A stretch of 64,000 nucleotides of DNA, from the NCBI RefSeq assembly GCF_012955605.1, contig NZ_CP052135.1, positions 961,501-1,025,500 on the forward strand. The letters run 5' to 3'. Each line of letters starts with the position of its first letter. Within the stretch, counting starts at the first letter, position 1. Shown piece after piece: positions 26,364-34,893 of this stretch. The translations under genes and the position numbers were made by a program. The stretch is from Bacillus fonticola (GTDB taxonomy: Bacteria; Bacillota; Bacilli; Bacillales; JC228). A model generated the notes under the pieces. The model ran no database searches. It saw only the letters and a list, made by a program, of their open reading frames with translations, and had not been told where the DNA came from.

Positions 26364-26395
26364 AGAAGGAAGTGAACGCTTACTTCCTTCTTTTG
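26364..26395 (+). terminator. lcfB terminator
   Basis: Perfect 10-bp stem AGAAGGAAGT / ACTTCCTTCT (26364-26373, 26382-26391) followed by TTTG; the loop is GAACGCTT. It directly precedes the convergent regulator stop. Confidence 0.8.
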
Positions 26396-26405
26396 TTATG
26401 AAAAT

Positions 26406-26963
26406 TCATGTTTTCTCCCTGTAATAAATAGTGAGATGAGCATGTGTTACGGAATCCCCCTCGTTCACGTATGCATGCGTGACATTGGCTTGAAACCGCA
26501 CACTATCCCCTTCTCCAAGAACAATCGATTCTTCACCAATCTCAATAGACAACGTTCCTTTGGTTACCGTAATATACTCTTCTACATACGTATCGTGTGG
26601 TTGCGCGGTATGTCGTGCCCTGGCGTCAATTTCCAACAAGAAACTTTCAAATGGTTTGGTTGGTTCAAATTTTATAATGGGAAGTACCCGGTATCCTTCT
26701 TCGTCATGTAACGAGGAAAGTTCATTTCTGCGCAGAACAGAAGGACTTTGTCGATCGTCACTAAATAAGGAAGTAAATGAAACATGGAGTCCTGAGGCGA
26801 TTTTCCAAAGAGTGGTGACAGTAGGAATGGATGTCCCTCGTTCAATTTGACCGAGCATGGCCTTCGACACACCCGTTCTTTTCGATAATTCCTCTAAGCT
26901 ATAGCCTTTTGCATGGCGCAATGTTTTCATTTTACTACCAAGTTGCTCTGGTATGTGGTCCAT
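26406..26963 (-). CDS. XRE-family regulator with C-terminal cupin domain
   Basis: 185 residues from ATG 26963-26961 behind AAGGGG. HTH at residues 8-65 (SLEELSKRTGVSKAMLGQIE then RGTSIPTVTTLWKI). Cupin ligand domain at about 105-180 (HDTYVEEYITVTKGTLSIEI, GEGDSVRFQANVTHAYVNEG). These regulators often sit divergent to amino-acid exporters such as azlCD and control them. Here the divergent pair is separated by an inserted MITE. Ligand unknown. Confidence 0.87.
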   Translation of the reverse strand: MDHIPEQLGSKMKTLRHAKGYSLEELSKRTGVSKAMLGQIERGTSIPTVTTLWKIASGLHVSFTSLFSDDRQSPSVLRRNELSSLHDEEGYRVLPIIKFEPTKPFESFLLEIDARARHTAQPHDTYVEEYITVTKGTLSIEIGEESIVLGEGDSVRFQANVTHAYVNEGDSVTHAHLTIYYREKT

Positions 26964-27079
26964 CTAATCCCCTTCTTACGAAAAAAGTTGTTGTTTGTTA
27001 TAACATCCGTATGTATACTATATAGAACTAAAATTATTTTACACTATGAATCTTGACTAGTCACTTTGTTTTTGATTTT

Positions 27080-27403
27080 GGCTGTTTTCTGAAAGATTGT
27101 TGCTTTATTAATGAAATCTCATTACACAGTAGCTATATGATGCGACATACTGCTATGTTGATTTCCGCTACAGGCGGACGCTTTCCGCGGGGCGGGCGGT
27201 GAGCCTCCTCGGCGCAAGCGCCTGTGGGGTCTCACCTGTCCCGCTGATCCCGCAGGAGTCGCCGCCTTCTGCTCCAATCAACGAACAGATGGCGAGTCAA
27301 ACCTAGCGAAGTGTATTTCCGCAGCGTATTCTAGCAGTTTCTTCATTACGTCGCATCATGAGATTACTGTATAGTAAAAACAACAAAGGATACGAAAAGA
27401 GCC
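27080..27403. mobile_element. Intact ISL3-like MITE (324 bp) with 8-bp target duplication
   Basis: The element starts GGCTGTTTTC (27080) and ends GAAAAGAGCC (27403), imperfect terminal inverted repeats. It is flanked by identical octamers TTGATTTT at 27072-27079 and 27404-27411. Subterminal GATGCGAC also recurs inverted at both ends. The core is GC-rich with self-complementary blocks (GTTGATTTCCGC ... AATCAAC). No transposase frame is present, so it is non-autonomous. GGCTCTT termini and 8-bp duplications are features of the ISL3 family. It separates the XRE-cupin gene from azlC. Confidence 0.82.
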
Positions 27404-27467
27404 TTGATTTTAAAAGAAAGTGAGCAAACGTACATAATGATCAACGAGTTTGAGAGGAGTATATCGC

Positions 27468-28199
27468 ATGGAATTGTCTGTAGAACGACAACAGCCCCAC
27501 TCGACCCCTTTTATTAGCGGAGTGCGCGATGGTGTGAGCATCGCAATTGGTTATATGCCGATTGCACTTGCTTTTGGGCTACTCGCCAAGTCAACAGGGC
27601 TGACTCTTTGGGAAGCTATTGCTATGAGTGTATGGGTGTTTGCAGGAGCAAGTCAATATATGGCGCTCAATTTAATCGCAATGGGAACAAGTGCAGTTGA
27701 GATTGTCATGACGACGTTTGTTGTCAACATCCGCCACTTCCTCATGTCCGCATCTCTCCAAGAAAAAGCGGAAAATGAGTCAAAGGGTAAGCAGGCTTTG
27801 TACGCATTTGGAATAACGGACGAAACGTTTAGTGTCGCGGCGATGAAAAAAGGAACGCTGACAAGTGGCTATTTATTCGGTTTGATCGTGATGGCGTACG
27901 GGAGCTGGGTGATGAATAGCGGTATTGGGTACGTAGGTGGTGAATTGTTACCTGCAATCGTTCAGGAGGGGATGGGCATCGCTTTGTATGCGATGTTTGT
28001 CGGTTTGCTCGTGCCTTCCATGAAAGGGAGCGGAAAAATTGTCTCCCTAGGTCTTTTCGCAGCTGCCATTAATAGTGGTTTAGTCGCGTTCGGATTAAGT
28101 GCAGGATGGGCAATTTTGTTAGCCACGTTAGTCTCCGCTGTCCTAGTAGAATGGGTCGTGGTATTACGTGAAAAGGGAGGATATGAGCATGGCGCCTGA
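27468..28199 (+). CDS. azlC: AzlC-family branched-chain amino-acid exporter, large subunit
   Basis: 243 residues from ATG 27468 behind GAGAGGAG (a TTG at 27450 is on the ribosome site). Characteristic segments GVSIAIGYMPIALAFGLLAK, WVFAGASQYMALNL, and NIRHFLMSASL. About seven membrane helices. Pairs with AzlD in the inner membrane to export branched-chain amino acids or analogues. Overlaps azlD by 11 nt. Confidence 0.92.
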   Translation: MELSVERQQPHSTPFISGVRDGVSIAIGYMPIALAFGLLAKSTGLTLWEAIAMSVWVFAGASQYMALNLIAMGTSAVEIVMTTFVVNIRHFLMSASLQEKAENESKGKQALYAFGITDETFSVAAMKKGTLTSGYLFGLIVMAYGSWVMNSGIGYVGGELLPAIVQEGMGIALYAMFVGLLVPSMKGSGKIVSLGLFAAAINSGLVAFGLSAGWAILLATLVSAVLVEWVVVLREKGGYEHGA

Positions 28200-28497
28200 G
28201 ATGATGCTGTTAATTGTGGCGATGGGACTAGTGACATACATCCCTCGTGCAGTTCCCTTTTTAGTATTTCGTGGCGATAACCTACCGATATTTTGGCAAA
28301 ATGTTTTACGAAATGTACCGTATGCAGCATTAGGGGCGCTCATTTTTCCTGGAGTGATGACCGTAACAGGAGACCCGTTATTCGGTCTCATTGGCGCGGG
28401 CATCGCCATCGCACTTGCGTGGTTCGGTGTACATGTGATTGGTGTAGTCCTCGGTACAGTGTTACTTCTCTCTGCGTATGCTTGGGTCTTCGTTTGA
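28189..28497 (+). CDS. azlD: AzlD-family small exporter subunit
   Basis: 102 residues from ATG 28189; upstream in-frame ATGs are too close to GGGAGG. Four hydrophobic helices with the family segment TYIPRAVPFLVF near residues 16-27 and VLRNVPYAALGALIFPG. Works with AzlC. Confidence 0.9.
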   Translation: MAPEMMLLIVAMGLVTYIPRAVPFLVFRGDNLPIFWQNVLRNVPYAALGALIFPGVMTVTGDPLFGLIGAGIAIALAWFGVHVIGVVLGTVLLLSAYAWVFV

Positions 28498-28622
28498 TGG
28501 AACGAAGACTGGTGCCAAAGGATAGAATCTGTTAAATGTGAAAAACACCCCCTGTTCTTATCTGACAAGCTTTGTCGTACACTAAGGGTGGAAGTGATTT
28601 TGGACGGAAGGGGAGTTCTATC

Positions 28623-29882
28623 GTGGCACGAAAATGGGCTAATCGGGCAATTATCGCATATGTTGTGTTTGGATTTGCCATGTACGCGTACTTATTTTTG
28701 TTTGCGGGTGGGACAGTTCCGCAAGAGTATATGGGCACCGCCAGTGATCCTAAGATGTTTTTAACCGAAAGAGAGCAACTGGTGGCAGAAGAATACTCAT
28801 CCATTCGCAATTTATTATTCTTTTTATCAACGCCATACGAGTGGCTGATGTACTTGCTTATTTTATTGAGTGGGGCTTCGCGTGCTTTTGAGCGGTGGGC
28901 AAAGTCGGTAACGAGATTCCGATTTCTACAAACCGTCACGTATGTATTTATTTTAAATGTCGCGACGTTTCTCATTGTGTTTCCACTCGCATACATCAGT
29001 CATTTGCTGTCAAAGTCATACGGCATTTCAATCGAGACATTTTCGCAGTGGATGCGAGATGAAGTGGTCGATTTCTGGGTGAACTTTGCGGTGATGGCTG
29101 TGGTCATTCACTTTTTATTTCTTCTCATTCAAAAGGCTAGGCAAAGGTGGTGGCTGTATGCATCGCTGAGTCTTATCCCACTCGTCCTTTTTCTCATGTT
29201 TTTGCAACCAGTAGTCATCGATCCGTTGTACAATGATTTCACCGAGATTCAGGATGAAGACCTGGAAGAGCAAATTTTGCAGTTAGCTAAAGAGGCTGAT
29301 ATTCCGACAGACCAAGTATTTGAAGTCAATATGTCTGAAGAGACGAACGCGTTAAATGCTTACGTAACAGGCATTGGTTCAAATGCGCGGATTGTCTTAT
29401 GGGATACGACACTAAAGCAGTTATCTGACCGGGCGATACTGTTCATTATGGCTCACGAAATGGGGCACTACGTGGAGAAGCATTTGTATATAGGAATGGC
29501 AAGTTATATGGTGGCGGCGTTCGCAATATTCTTCGTACTAGCTAAATGGATGCAACGAATTGTTTCACGTCACGGGAAAGTATTAAAAGTGGATTCTGTC
29601 ACGCAGTTGCGAGTCCTGCCACTTTTTTATCTCCTGTTATCACTGCTCTTATTTATTATGAGTCCGTTTGCGAATGCGGTTTCCCGCTATCAGGAAGCGC
29701 GAGCAGACGATTATGCGCTAGAGATGACGCAAGATCCTGATGCGGCTATTGAAGCATTCCAAGAACTAACACGTGCTGGTAGAAGCGAAGTGAACCCACC
29801 ACTCCTTGTGAAATGGTTCCGTTATGGACACCCGACGATGTTTGAGCGATTGAATGCGATTGAGAAGTTTCGAGGTCAGTAG
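28623..29882 (+). CDS. yhfN: M48 (Ste24-like) membrane zinc metalloprotease
   Basis: 419 residues from GTG 28623, 8 nt after AGGGGAG. Several membrane helices in the first half. The zinc motif IMAHEMGHYVEKH lies near residue 280, and the distal glutamate lies in YQEARADDYALEM. Ste24 proteases cleave membrane or prenylated proteins in eukaryotes; bacterial members act in membrane-protein quality control. The name follows position and similarity to B. subtilis yhfN. Confidence 0.88.
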   Translation: MARKWANRAIIAYVVFGFAMYAYLFLFAGGTVPQEYMGTASDPKMFLTEREQLVAEEYSSIRNLLFFLSTPYEWLMYLLILLSGASRAFERWAKSVTRFRFLQTVTYVFILNVATFLIVFPLAYISHLLSKSYGISIETFSQWMRDEVVDFWVNFAVMAVVIHFLFLLIQKARQRWWLYASLSLIPLVLFLMFLQPVVIDPLYNDFTEIQDEDLEEQILQLAKEADIPTDQVFEVNMSEETNALNAYVTGIGSNARIVLWDTTLKQLSDRAILFIMAHEMGHYVEKHLYIGMASYMVAAFAIFFVLAKWMQRIVSRHGKVLKVDSVTQLRVLPLFYLLLSLLLFIMSPFANAVSRYQEARADDYALEMTQDPDAAIEAFQELTRAGRSEVNPPLLVKWFRYGHPTMFERLNAIEKFRGQ

Positions 29883-29901
29883 CACTTTTAAGGTAACTTG
29901 T

Positions 29902-29931
29902 AAAGGCTGTCTCACGAAAGAGACAGCCTTT
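29902..29931 (+). terminator. Bidirectional terminator between yhfN and the IDEAL gene
   Basis: Perfect stem AAAGGCTGTCTC / GAGACAGCCTTT with a 6-nt loop ACGAAA; T-rich on both exits. Confidence 0.85.
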
Positions 29932-29934
29932 ACG

Positions 29935-30171
29935 TTATCCGAATTCTATAACCAACTGTTGAAATTGTTTTGACAAACGAGCGAACTTCTTTCGATCACC
30001 ATAGACAAGAGCATCATCAATTTGTTCCATTAAAGTTTCCTTCCGCCACATCAACCAAGCTTCCCGCCACATCATCTCCATATAGACATCTGCAACGGAC
30101 AACATTTCCTTCTTTTGATTTCTCATGGCATAGGACTTAGCTAACTCTTGATAAGATCGCTCTTGGGGCAT
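29935..30171 (-). CDS. IDEAL-domain protein (78 aa)
   Basis: ATG 30171-30169 behind GTGAGGA; a longer frame upstream has no ribosome site. The C-terminal part MEQIDDALVYGDRKKFARLS carries the IDEAL signature (I-D-x-A-L). A tryptophan- and methionine-rich helix lies at residues 30-50. IDEAL domains are short helices in small Firmicutes proteins, in some cases used for protein-protein contacts. A similar gene (yhzC) neighbours comK in B. subtilis. Divergent from comK. Confidence 0.8.
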   Translation of the reverse strand: MPQERSYQELAKSYAMRNQKKEMLSVADVYMEMMWREAWLMWRKETLMEQIDDALVYGDRKKFARLSKQFQQLVIEFG

Positions 30172-30356
30172 TTTCCTCACTCCAAACGCCTTTTTCTTAT
30201 TATATGGCGTAATGTGCAAATATTCAACCGATTTGGCTGATGATTCAATGAATGCGAAAAATTTAAAATGCATCGACAATATTCTGTTAGATTTTAACAC
30301 ATTATGGTAAGGTGAAGAGGACAACCTTAATATTCTTGGTGAGGAGGATGTATTGT

Positions 30357-30899
30357 ATGAACACGAAAGAAGTTTTTGAGTTAAGTCCCCAAACGCTCGC
30401 ACTGCTTCCATATCAATATGGCAGTAAATCATTTACAAGAGCGCTCGTTGTGGGGGACGAATTACAGGTGGCATGTCGTCCCATTGAAGTCGTCAAGCGG
30501 GGGTGTGCTTATTTTGGCTCTAGCTACGAGGGCAGAAAAGCTGGGACGCGTCAGCTAACAGGGATTACACATAAAGCGCCCATTGCCGTAGACCCAACAA
30601 ACGAGATATTTCTCTTTCCGACACTTTCGCCGACAAGAGAAGAATGTGCGTGGATCGCGCATGATCATGTGGCGCATTTTTCAAGTCCAATTGCTGGGGA
30701 GACAGAGATTCTATTCCGGGATGGTCAGTCGGTTATACTACCTATCTCAGATGCAGTGATCGAAAACCAAATGTTACGCACATCATTTTTACGAACCAAA
30801 CTGGCCCAAAGAATTAGCGAGCCATCTCGTGGGTACTATATGATGATCGATCCGAAACAGAGAAAAATGAATGAACATTCGGGTAGACAGTTTCGTTAA
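30357..30899 (+). CDS. comK: Competence transcription factor ComK
   Basis: 180 residues from ATG 30357, nine nt after GAGGAGG; the frame is open further upstream without a ribosome site. Typical ComK opening (FELSPQTLALLPYQYGSKSF) and central GCAYFGSSYEGRKAGTRQLT. ComK binds AT-boxes and activates the DNA-uptake genes. I could not identify clear AAAA-N5-TTTT boxes upstream. The C-terminus is about 12 residues shorter than B. subtilis ComK. The presence of comK with ecs and SinR-type genes suggests the usual competence/biofilm decision network. Confidence 0.92.
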   Translation: MNTKEVFELSPQTLALLPYQYGSKSFTRALVVGDELQVACRPIEVVKRGCAYFGSSYEGRKAGTRQLTGITHKAPIAVDPTNEIFLFPTLSPTREECAWIAHDHVAHFSSPIAGETEILFRDGQSVILPISDAVIENQMLRTSFLRTKLAQRISEPSRGYYMMIDPKQRKMNEHSGRQFR

Positions 30900-30946
30900 C
30901 GAACCTGAAGTTTTTCTATACCGGTAATGTATTCACAATCACCTAA

Positions 30947-31057
30947 TCAGAGCTCCACATCACGCGCATCCATCTCCATGTTCTTCGTGACTTCTTCTAG
31001 ATAAAAAACTTCGTTGAGATTTTTCAACTTGAGAGCTCGATTGAATAGTAAACACAT
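30947..31057 (-). pseudogene. Possible small gene or remnant opposite the comK-S9 gap
   Basis: A 36-codon minus-strand frame from ATG 31057 (MCLLFNRALKLKNLNEVFYL, then EEVTKNMEMDARDVEL) ends in TGA. The same frame then continues with LGDCEYITGIEKLQVR to the next stop near 30897. Composition looks protein-like, but there is no ribosome site and no family is recognised. It could be a decayed gene with one nonsense mutation or a chance frame. The remaining sequence of the 370-bp gap 30900-31269 shows nothing else. Confidence 0.25.
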
Positions 31058-31269
31058 AGCTTAACGTACATTTGAAAGGCATGATAACAGCAGTTTCCTT
31101 TGGGACTGTAAGTAATCATGCTTTTTTGGGGGAGGAAGTAACATTTCCTATTTTTCTTAATCATGAGCAGGAAAGGAAAGTTCGACTGTCGAAATATAGG
31201 CATAAGGAAGTCTTTCCGACCCCACATTGTATGGGCCTGGGGTACCTTATTGAAAAAGGAGCAATGACA

Positions 31270-33282
31270 ATGACAGAAAAGAAGCGTTTAACTCGTGAAG
31301 ATCTTTACGAGCTGAAAAGTGTAGCTAATCCGCAACTTTCGCCAGATGGAAACAAAATTTCTTTTGTTCAAACGACGATGAATGAAAAAACGAATGGATA
31401 CGATGCGCACCTATTTGTTGTAGACCGTACTGGAGCAACCGAGGCGAAGCAGTGGACATTCGGGAACCAGAAAGACACGAATCCACAGTGGTCACCAGAT
31501 GGTAGCCAGCTTGCCTTCGTTTCAACACGTGAGAAAAAACCACAAATTTACGTACTTTCGTTAGATGGTGGGGAAGCGCGTCCGCTGACAGAGATCCCGA
31601 ATGGAGCGACGAACCCGCACTGGTCACCTGATGGGAAGACGATCGCTTTTCAAGTGAGCCTTTTGCCAGGATCATCTATTGATCAAGAGGAAGAAAAGGA
31701 TGACAAGCCAGCACCACTAAAAGTCGTGGAAATGAAATACAAATCAGATGCACGTGGTTTTCACGATGAGAAAAAGCCACAGGTCGCTACCGTTGATGTT
31801 TCAACAGGAGAAGTGACTTTGCTTACAGAAGGAGAGCAAGCATACAACCTCGCCGGATGGACTGTAGATGGAGAGAGTTTACTAGTTTGGCAGGATGAAG
31901 CAGAAAACCGTGATGAATCTTTTGAACACGCTTTGTTTACATACGAAGTGGCACAGGGAACGTGGACACAAGTAAGCGACCGAGGCTCTTATCATTCTGC
32001 GTCTCCTTCACCGAACGGAGCCTATATCGCCTGGTTGGGGCACCATGGTGAATATAAAAACGCAACGCATGCTGATGTTTGGTTGCATGATGTAGCGACA
32101 GGCGTCACATCAAATCTTACACAATCACTTGATTTAGCAATTGGTGATTTTAATATCGGTGACTTTCAGCAAAACGGGACGCCTGTCGGACTTCAATGGA
32201 ATGCAGCGAGCGATACGCTAACCTTTACTGCCTCTAAAGAAGGAAATACGAATATGTACCAAGTTACGGTAGGTGGAGAAGTAAGTGAATGGCTTACTGG
32301 TGAGCAGCACGTAACAGGAGCAAGCGTAGCAAAAGACGGCTCCGGTGCTGCGGTTACCATCAGTACGCCCACACAACCAGGTGATGTGTACTGGGTCGAT
32401 GGGGCATCTAAACAAGTGCCCCCCCTTACTGCAGTAAATGCCGATGTACTTGCGGAGCGCGAAGTACCAGCTCCAGTTTCATTTACATTTACACGGGATG
32501 GCTACACCCTACAAGGCTGGTACATTCAACCTGTTGGGCTTGAAGCAGGCGAAAAGGCTCCAGTTGTTGTCGAAGTGCACGGTGGACCACACGCGATGTA
32601 TGGACATTCTTACATGCATGAATTCCAAGTACTGGCTGCTGCAGGGTTTGGTGTTCTCTATACAAATCCACGTGGTTCATTAGGATACGGGCAAGACTTT
32701 GTAGATGCGGTACGAGGTGACTACGGTGGAGGCGACTATGAAGATGTCATGGCGCTCGTTGATCACGCAGTAGCAAACTTTGACTGGGTAGATGAGGATC
32801 GACTTGGTATCACAGGCGGTAGCTACGGTGGCTTCATGACCAACTGGGTTGTCGGACACACGAACCGCTTTAAAGGAGCGGTTACGCAACGGTCCATCTC
32901 GAACTGGACGAGCTTCTATGGAGTCAGCGACATCGGCTACTACTTTACAGAATGGCAAATCGGCGGAGACTTCGCGGATCTAGATACGCTGTGGAAGCAC
33001 TCACCGCTTGCGCATGCAGATAATATAGAAACACCGCTACTGATCTTGCACGGTGAGAAAGACTACCGCTGCCCAATTGAGCAAGCAGAGCAACTGTTTA
33101 TCGCATTGAAACGCCGTGGGAAAACGACTGAATTCTATCGCTTTCCAGACTCAAACCACGAACTCTCACGCTCAGGGACTCCATCACTACGAATGGACCG
33201 CTACGGCGCAATCGTCGACTGGATGACGAAGTACGTGAAAGAAACAAGTGCTAGTGAGAAAGAAGCGACACCAGCGAACTAA
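31270..33282 (+). CDS. S9-family serine peptidase (acylaminoacyl/prolyl oligopeptidase type)
   Basis: 670 residues from ATG 31270, 8 nt after AAAGGAG; a frame extending to 31072 lacks support. The N-terminal half is a beta-propeller with PD40/TolB-like repeats (SPDGNKISFVQ, SPDGSQLAFVS, SPDGKTIAFQV). The C-terminal alpha/beta hydrolase domain has nucleophile GITGGSYGGFMTNW, acid ILHGEKDYRCP, and base DSNHELSR. Cytoplasmic peptide degradation is likely. Confidence 0.93.
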   Translation: MTEKKRLTREDLYELKSVANPQLSPDGNKISFVQTTMNEKTNGYDAHLFVVDRTGATEAKQWTFGNQKDTNPQWSPDGSQLAFVSTREKKPQIYVLSLDGGEARPLTEIPNGATNPHWSPDGKTIAFQVSLLPGSSIDQEEEKDDKPAPLKVVEMKYKSDARGFHDEKKPQVATVDVSTGEVTLLTEGEQAYNLAGWTVDGESLLVWQDEAENRDESFEHALFTYEVAQGTWTQVSDRGSYHSASPSPNGAYIAWLGHHGEYKNATHADVWLHDVATGVTSNLTQSLDLAIGDFNIGDFQQNGTPVGLQWNAASDTLTFTASKEGNTNMYQVTVGGEVSEWLTGEQHVTGASVAKDGSGAAVTISTPTQPGDVYWVDGASKQVPPLTAVNADVLAEREVPAPVSFTFTRDGYTLQGWYIQPVGLEAGEKAPVVVEVHGGPHAMYGHSYMHEFQVLAAAGFGVLYTNPRGSLGYGQDFVDAVRGDYGGGDYEDVMALVDHAVANFDWVDEDRLGITGGSYGGFMTNWVVGHTNRFKGAVTQRSISNWTSFYGVSDIGYYFTEWQIGGDFADLDTLWKHSPLAHADNIETPLLILHGEKDYRCPIEQAEQLFIALKRRGKTTEFYRFPDSNHELSRSGTPSLRMDRYGAIVDWMTKYVKETSASEKEATPAN

Positions 33283-33290
33283 TAGAACAA

Positions 33291-33328
33291 AAAGAAACCG
33301 TCCTTCATTGAGGCGGTTTCTCTTTGTT
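33291..33328 (+). terminator. Terminator after the S9 peptidase gene
   Basis: AAAGAAACCG pairs with CGGTTTC-TCTTT across a 13-nt loop, just after the stop codon; T-rich 3' flank. Confidence 0.75.
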
Positions 33329-33342
33329 CAAATGCATAGTAC

Positions 33343-33450
33343 TCAATAATTAGGATCCTCTGGCCAATCATAAATATCTTCCTGAATGTGAAGGGTCTCG
33401 CCATTGATATTATTCAGGGTATCACTTTCCCAATCTTTGTCTGTGAACAT
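33343..33450 (-). CDS. Possible 35-aa protein, unrecognised
   Basis: Minus-strand ATG 33450 to TGA 33345-33343. Acidic sequence beginning MFTDKDWESDTLNNINGETL and ending EDIYDWPEDPNY. The frame is also open upstream (YTSKKGKFHK) to a TTG. The composition looks coding, but no Shine-Dalgarno is visible before either start, so this may be the tail of a decayed gene. Confidence 0.3.
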   Translation of the reverse strand: MFTDKDWESDTLNNINGETLHIQEDIYDWPEDPNY

Positions 33451-33624
33451 CTTGTGAAACTTGCCTTTTTTTGAGGTATACAAGTTGTGCTATACTGAAA
33501 ATACTGCTAAAAATAGGCTAACAAGATGTTCTCGTTCTTACTGTTACGAGTTAGCCGAATGTTAGGTTTGTCCAGTCTGTACATATGTTTTAGGGAAGTT
33601 GACTTTATCGAGAAGGGGCTAACG

Positions 33625-34269
33625 ATGGATTTCTCTTCATTTTTTCAATGGATTTCTTCGGAGGAGAACTTGAATGAGTGGTTCGGACAGTTTCGTGCAC
33701 TTGGACCGTTTATGGGACTTCTCCTTCCGTTTATAGAGGCGTTTCTTCCGTTTTTGCCACTCGTCGTGTTTGTCGTGGTGAACGTGAATGCCTTTGGGCC
33801 GATATTCGGGTTTTTGTATTCTTGGATTGGAGCGAGTGTCGGGTCGATTGCTGTGTTTCTTGTCATTCGCAAGTGGGGAAATACGCGTTTCCTTCAGTTT
33901 ATTCGACGGCAAAAACAAGTAAATAAGCTCGTAAAATGGGTGGAGCGTCACGGATTCGGACCGCTTTTTTTGTTTCTTTGCTTTCCGTTCACACCGTCCG
34001 CGCTTGTGAATATAGTGGCGGGTCTGTCGAAAATTAGCTTTATTCAATATTCGCTAGCCGTTTCCGCGGGAAAATTTGTTATGATTTTAATGGTGAGTTA
34101 TATTGGTTCAGACATTCCCTCCCTCTTTCAACAACCCATTCGTTCGGCACTTATGGGTGGGGCGATTATTTTGTTATGGTTTATTGGAAAGCGTGTAGAG
34201 AAATGGCTTCAAAATAAGGTGGAGCGAGAGGAACAGAAGAAAGTATTAGTACAGCAGGATGAGTTGTAG
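33625..34269 (+). CDS. TVP38/TMEM64 (DedA-like) membrane protein
   Basis: 214 residues from ATG 33625 behind AGAAGGGG. The signature GPFMGLLLPFIEAFLPFLPL is followed by GFLYSWIGASVGSIAVFLVI and GPLFLFLCFPFTPSALVNI. Members of this superfamily include lipid scramblases and undecaprenyl-phosphate flippases. In B. subtilis the equivalent yhjE precedes a signal peptidase gene, as here; the two overlap in the long frame, suggesting cotranscription. Confidence 0.88.
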   Translation: MDFSSFFQWISSEENLNEWFGQFRALGPFMGLLLPFIEAFLPFLPLVVFVVVNVNAFGPIFGFLYSWIGASVGSIAVFLVIRKWGNTRFLQFIRRQKQVNKLVKWVERHGFGPLFLFLCFPFTPSALVNIVAGLSKISFIQYSLAVSAGKFVMILMVSYIGSDIPSLFQQPIRSALMGGAIILLWFIGKRVEKWLQNKVEREEQKKVLVQQDEL

Positions 34270-34285
34270 GAAGGGGACAGGTGGC

Positions 34286-34846
34286 GTGAGTCCAGGATTG
34301 AAAAAGGAAGGTTTAGAATGGATTAAGGCGTTCGCGATCGGCATTTTATTGTTTTTGTTAATTCGTACATTTCTTTTTTCGAGTTACGAAGTGGAAGGCA
34401 AGTCTATGGTGCCTACCTTGCAGGATGGGGATAAACTGATCGTGAGCAAAATTGGGTATACTATTGGCGAGATTGACCGCCTTGATGTGATTGTGTTTCA
34501 TGCAACGGAAACGGAAGACTACGTGAAGCGGGTGATCGGTCTTCCTGGAGACTCCATACGTTATGAAAATGACCAATTATTTGTCAATGACCAACCTATT
34601 CCAGAGCCGTTTTTAGATGAGTCGAAAGGGCAATGGGATGTTGGCACGTTTACGGGAGACTTCACTTTAGAGGGATTGGAGTCGACAAACGCACAGACTG
34701 TTCCTGAAGGGAAAATTTTTGTGTTAGGAGACAACCGGTTGGGGAGTCGCGATAGTCGTCATTTCGGATTTGTGGACATAGATGAGGTCGTCGGACAAGT
34801 CAGTTTACGGTTTTGGCCGTTTAAGGAAATAACCGTTTCGTTTTAA
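34286..34846 (+). CDS. Type I signal peptidase
   Basis: 186 residues from GTG 34286, 8 nt after AAGGGGA; ATG 34259 would extend into the upstream gene. N-terminal membrane helix WIKAFAIGILLFLLIRTFLF. Catalytic serine in YEVEGKSMVPTLQDGD, catalytic lysine in YVKRVIGLPGDSI, and Box E GDNRLGSRDSRHFG. Cleaves Sec and Tat signal peptides outside the membrane. SipS/SipT/SipV-like (single anchor), not the SipW type. Confidence 0.93.
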   Translation: MSPGLKKEGLEWIKAFAIGILLFLLIRTFLFSSYEVEGKSMVPTLQDGDKLIVSKIGYTIGEIDRLDVIVFHATETEDYVKRVIGLPGDSIRYENDQLFVNDQPIPEPFLDESKGQWDVGTFTGDFTLEGLESTNAQTVPEGKIFVLGDNRLGSRDSRHFGFVDIDEVVGQVSLRFWPFKEITVSF

Positions 34847-34849
34847 CAA

Positions 34850-34893
34850 AAGGGGTGCCTACAGCTAGGAAAGCTGTGGAGGCACCCCTTTTT
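34850..34893. terminator. Bidirectional terminator overlapping the MFS gene end
   Basis: AAAGGGGTGCCT pairs with AGGCACCCCTTT, with an inner AGCT/AGCT stem, followed by T7. The right arm encodes the last residues (about GVPPQLS) of the convergent MFS gene, whose stop (34867-34865) lies in the loop. Confidence 0.85.
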
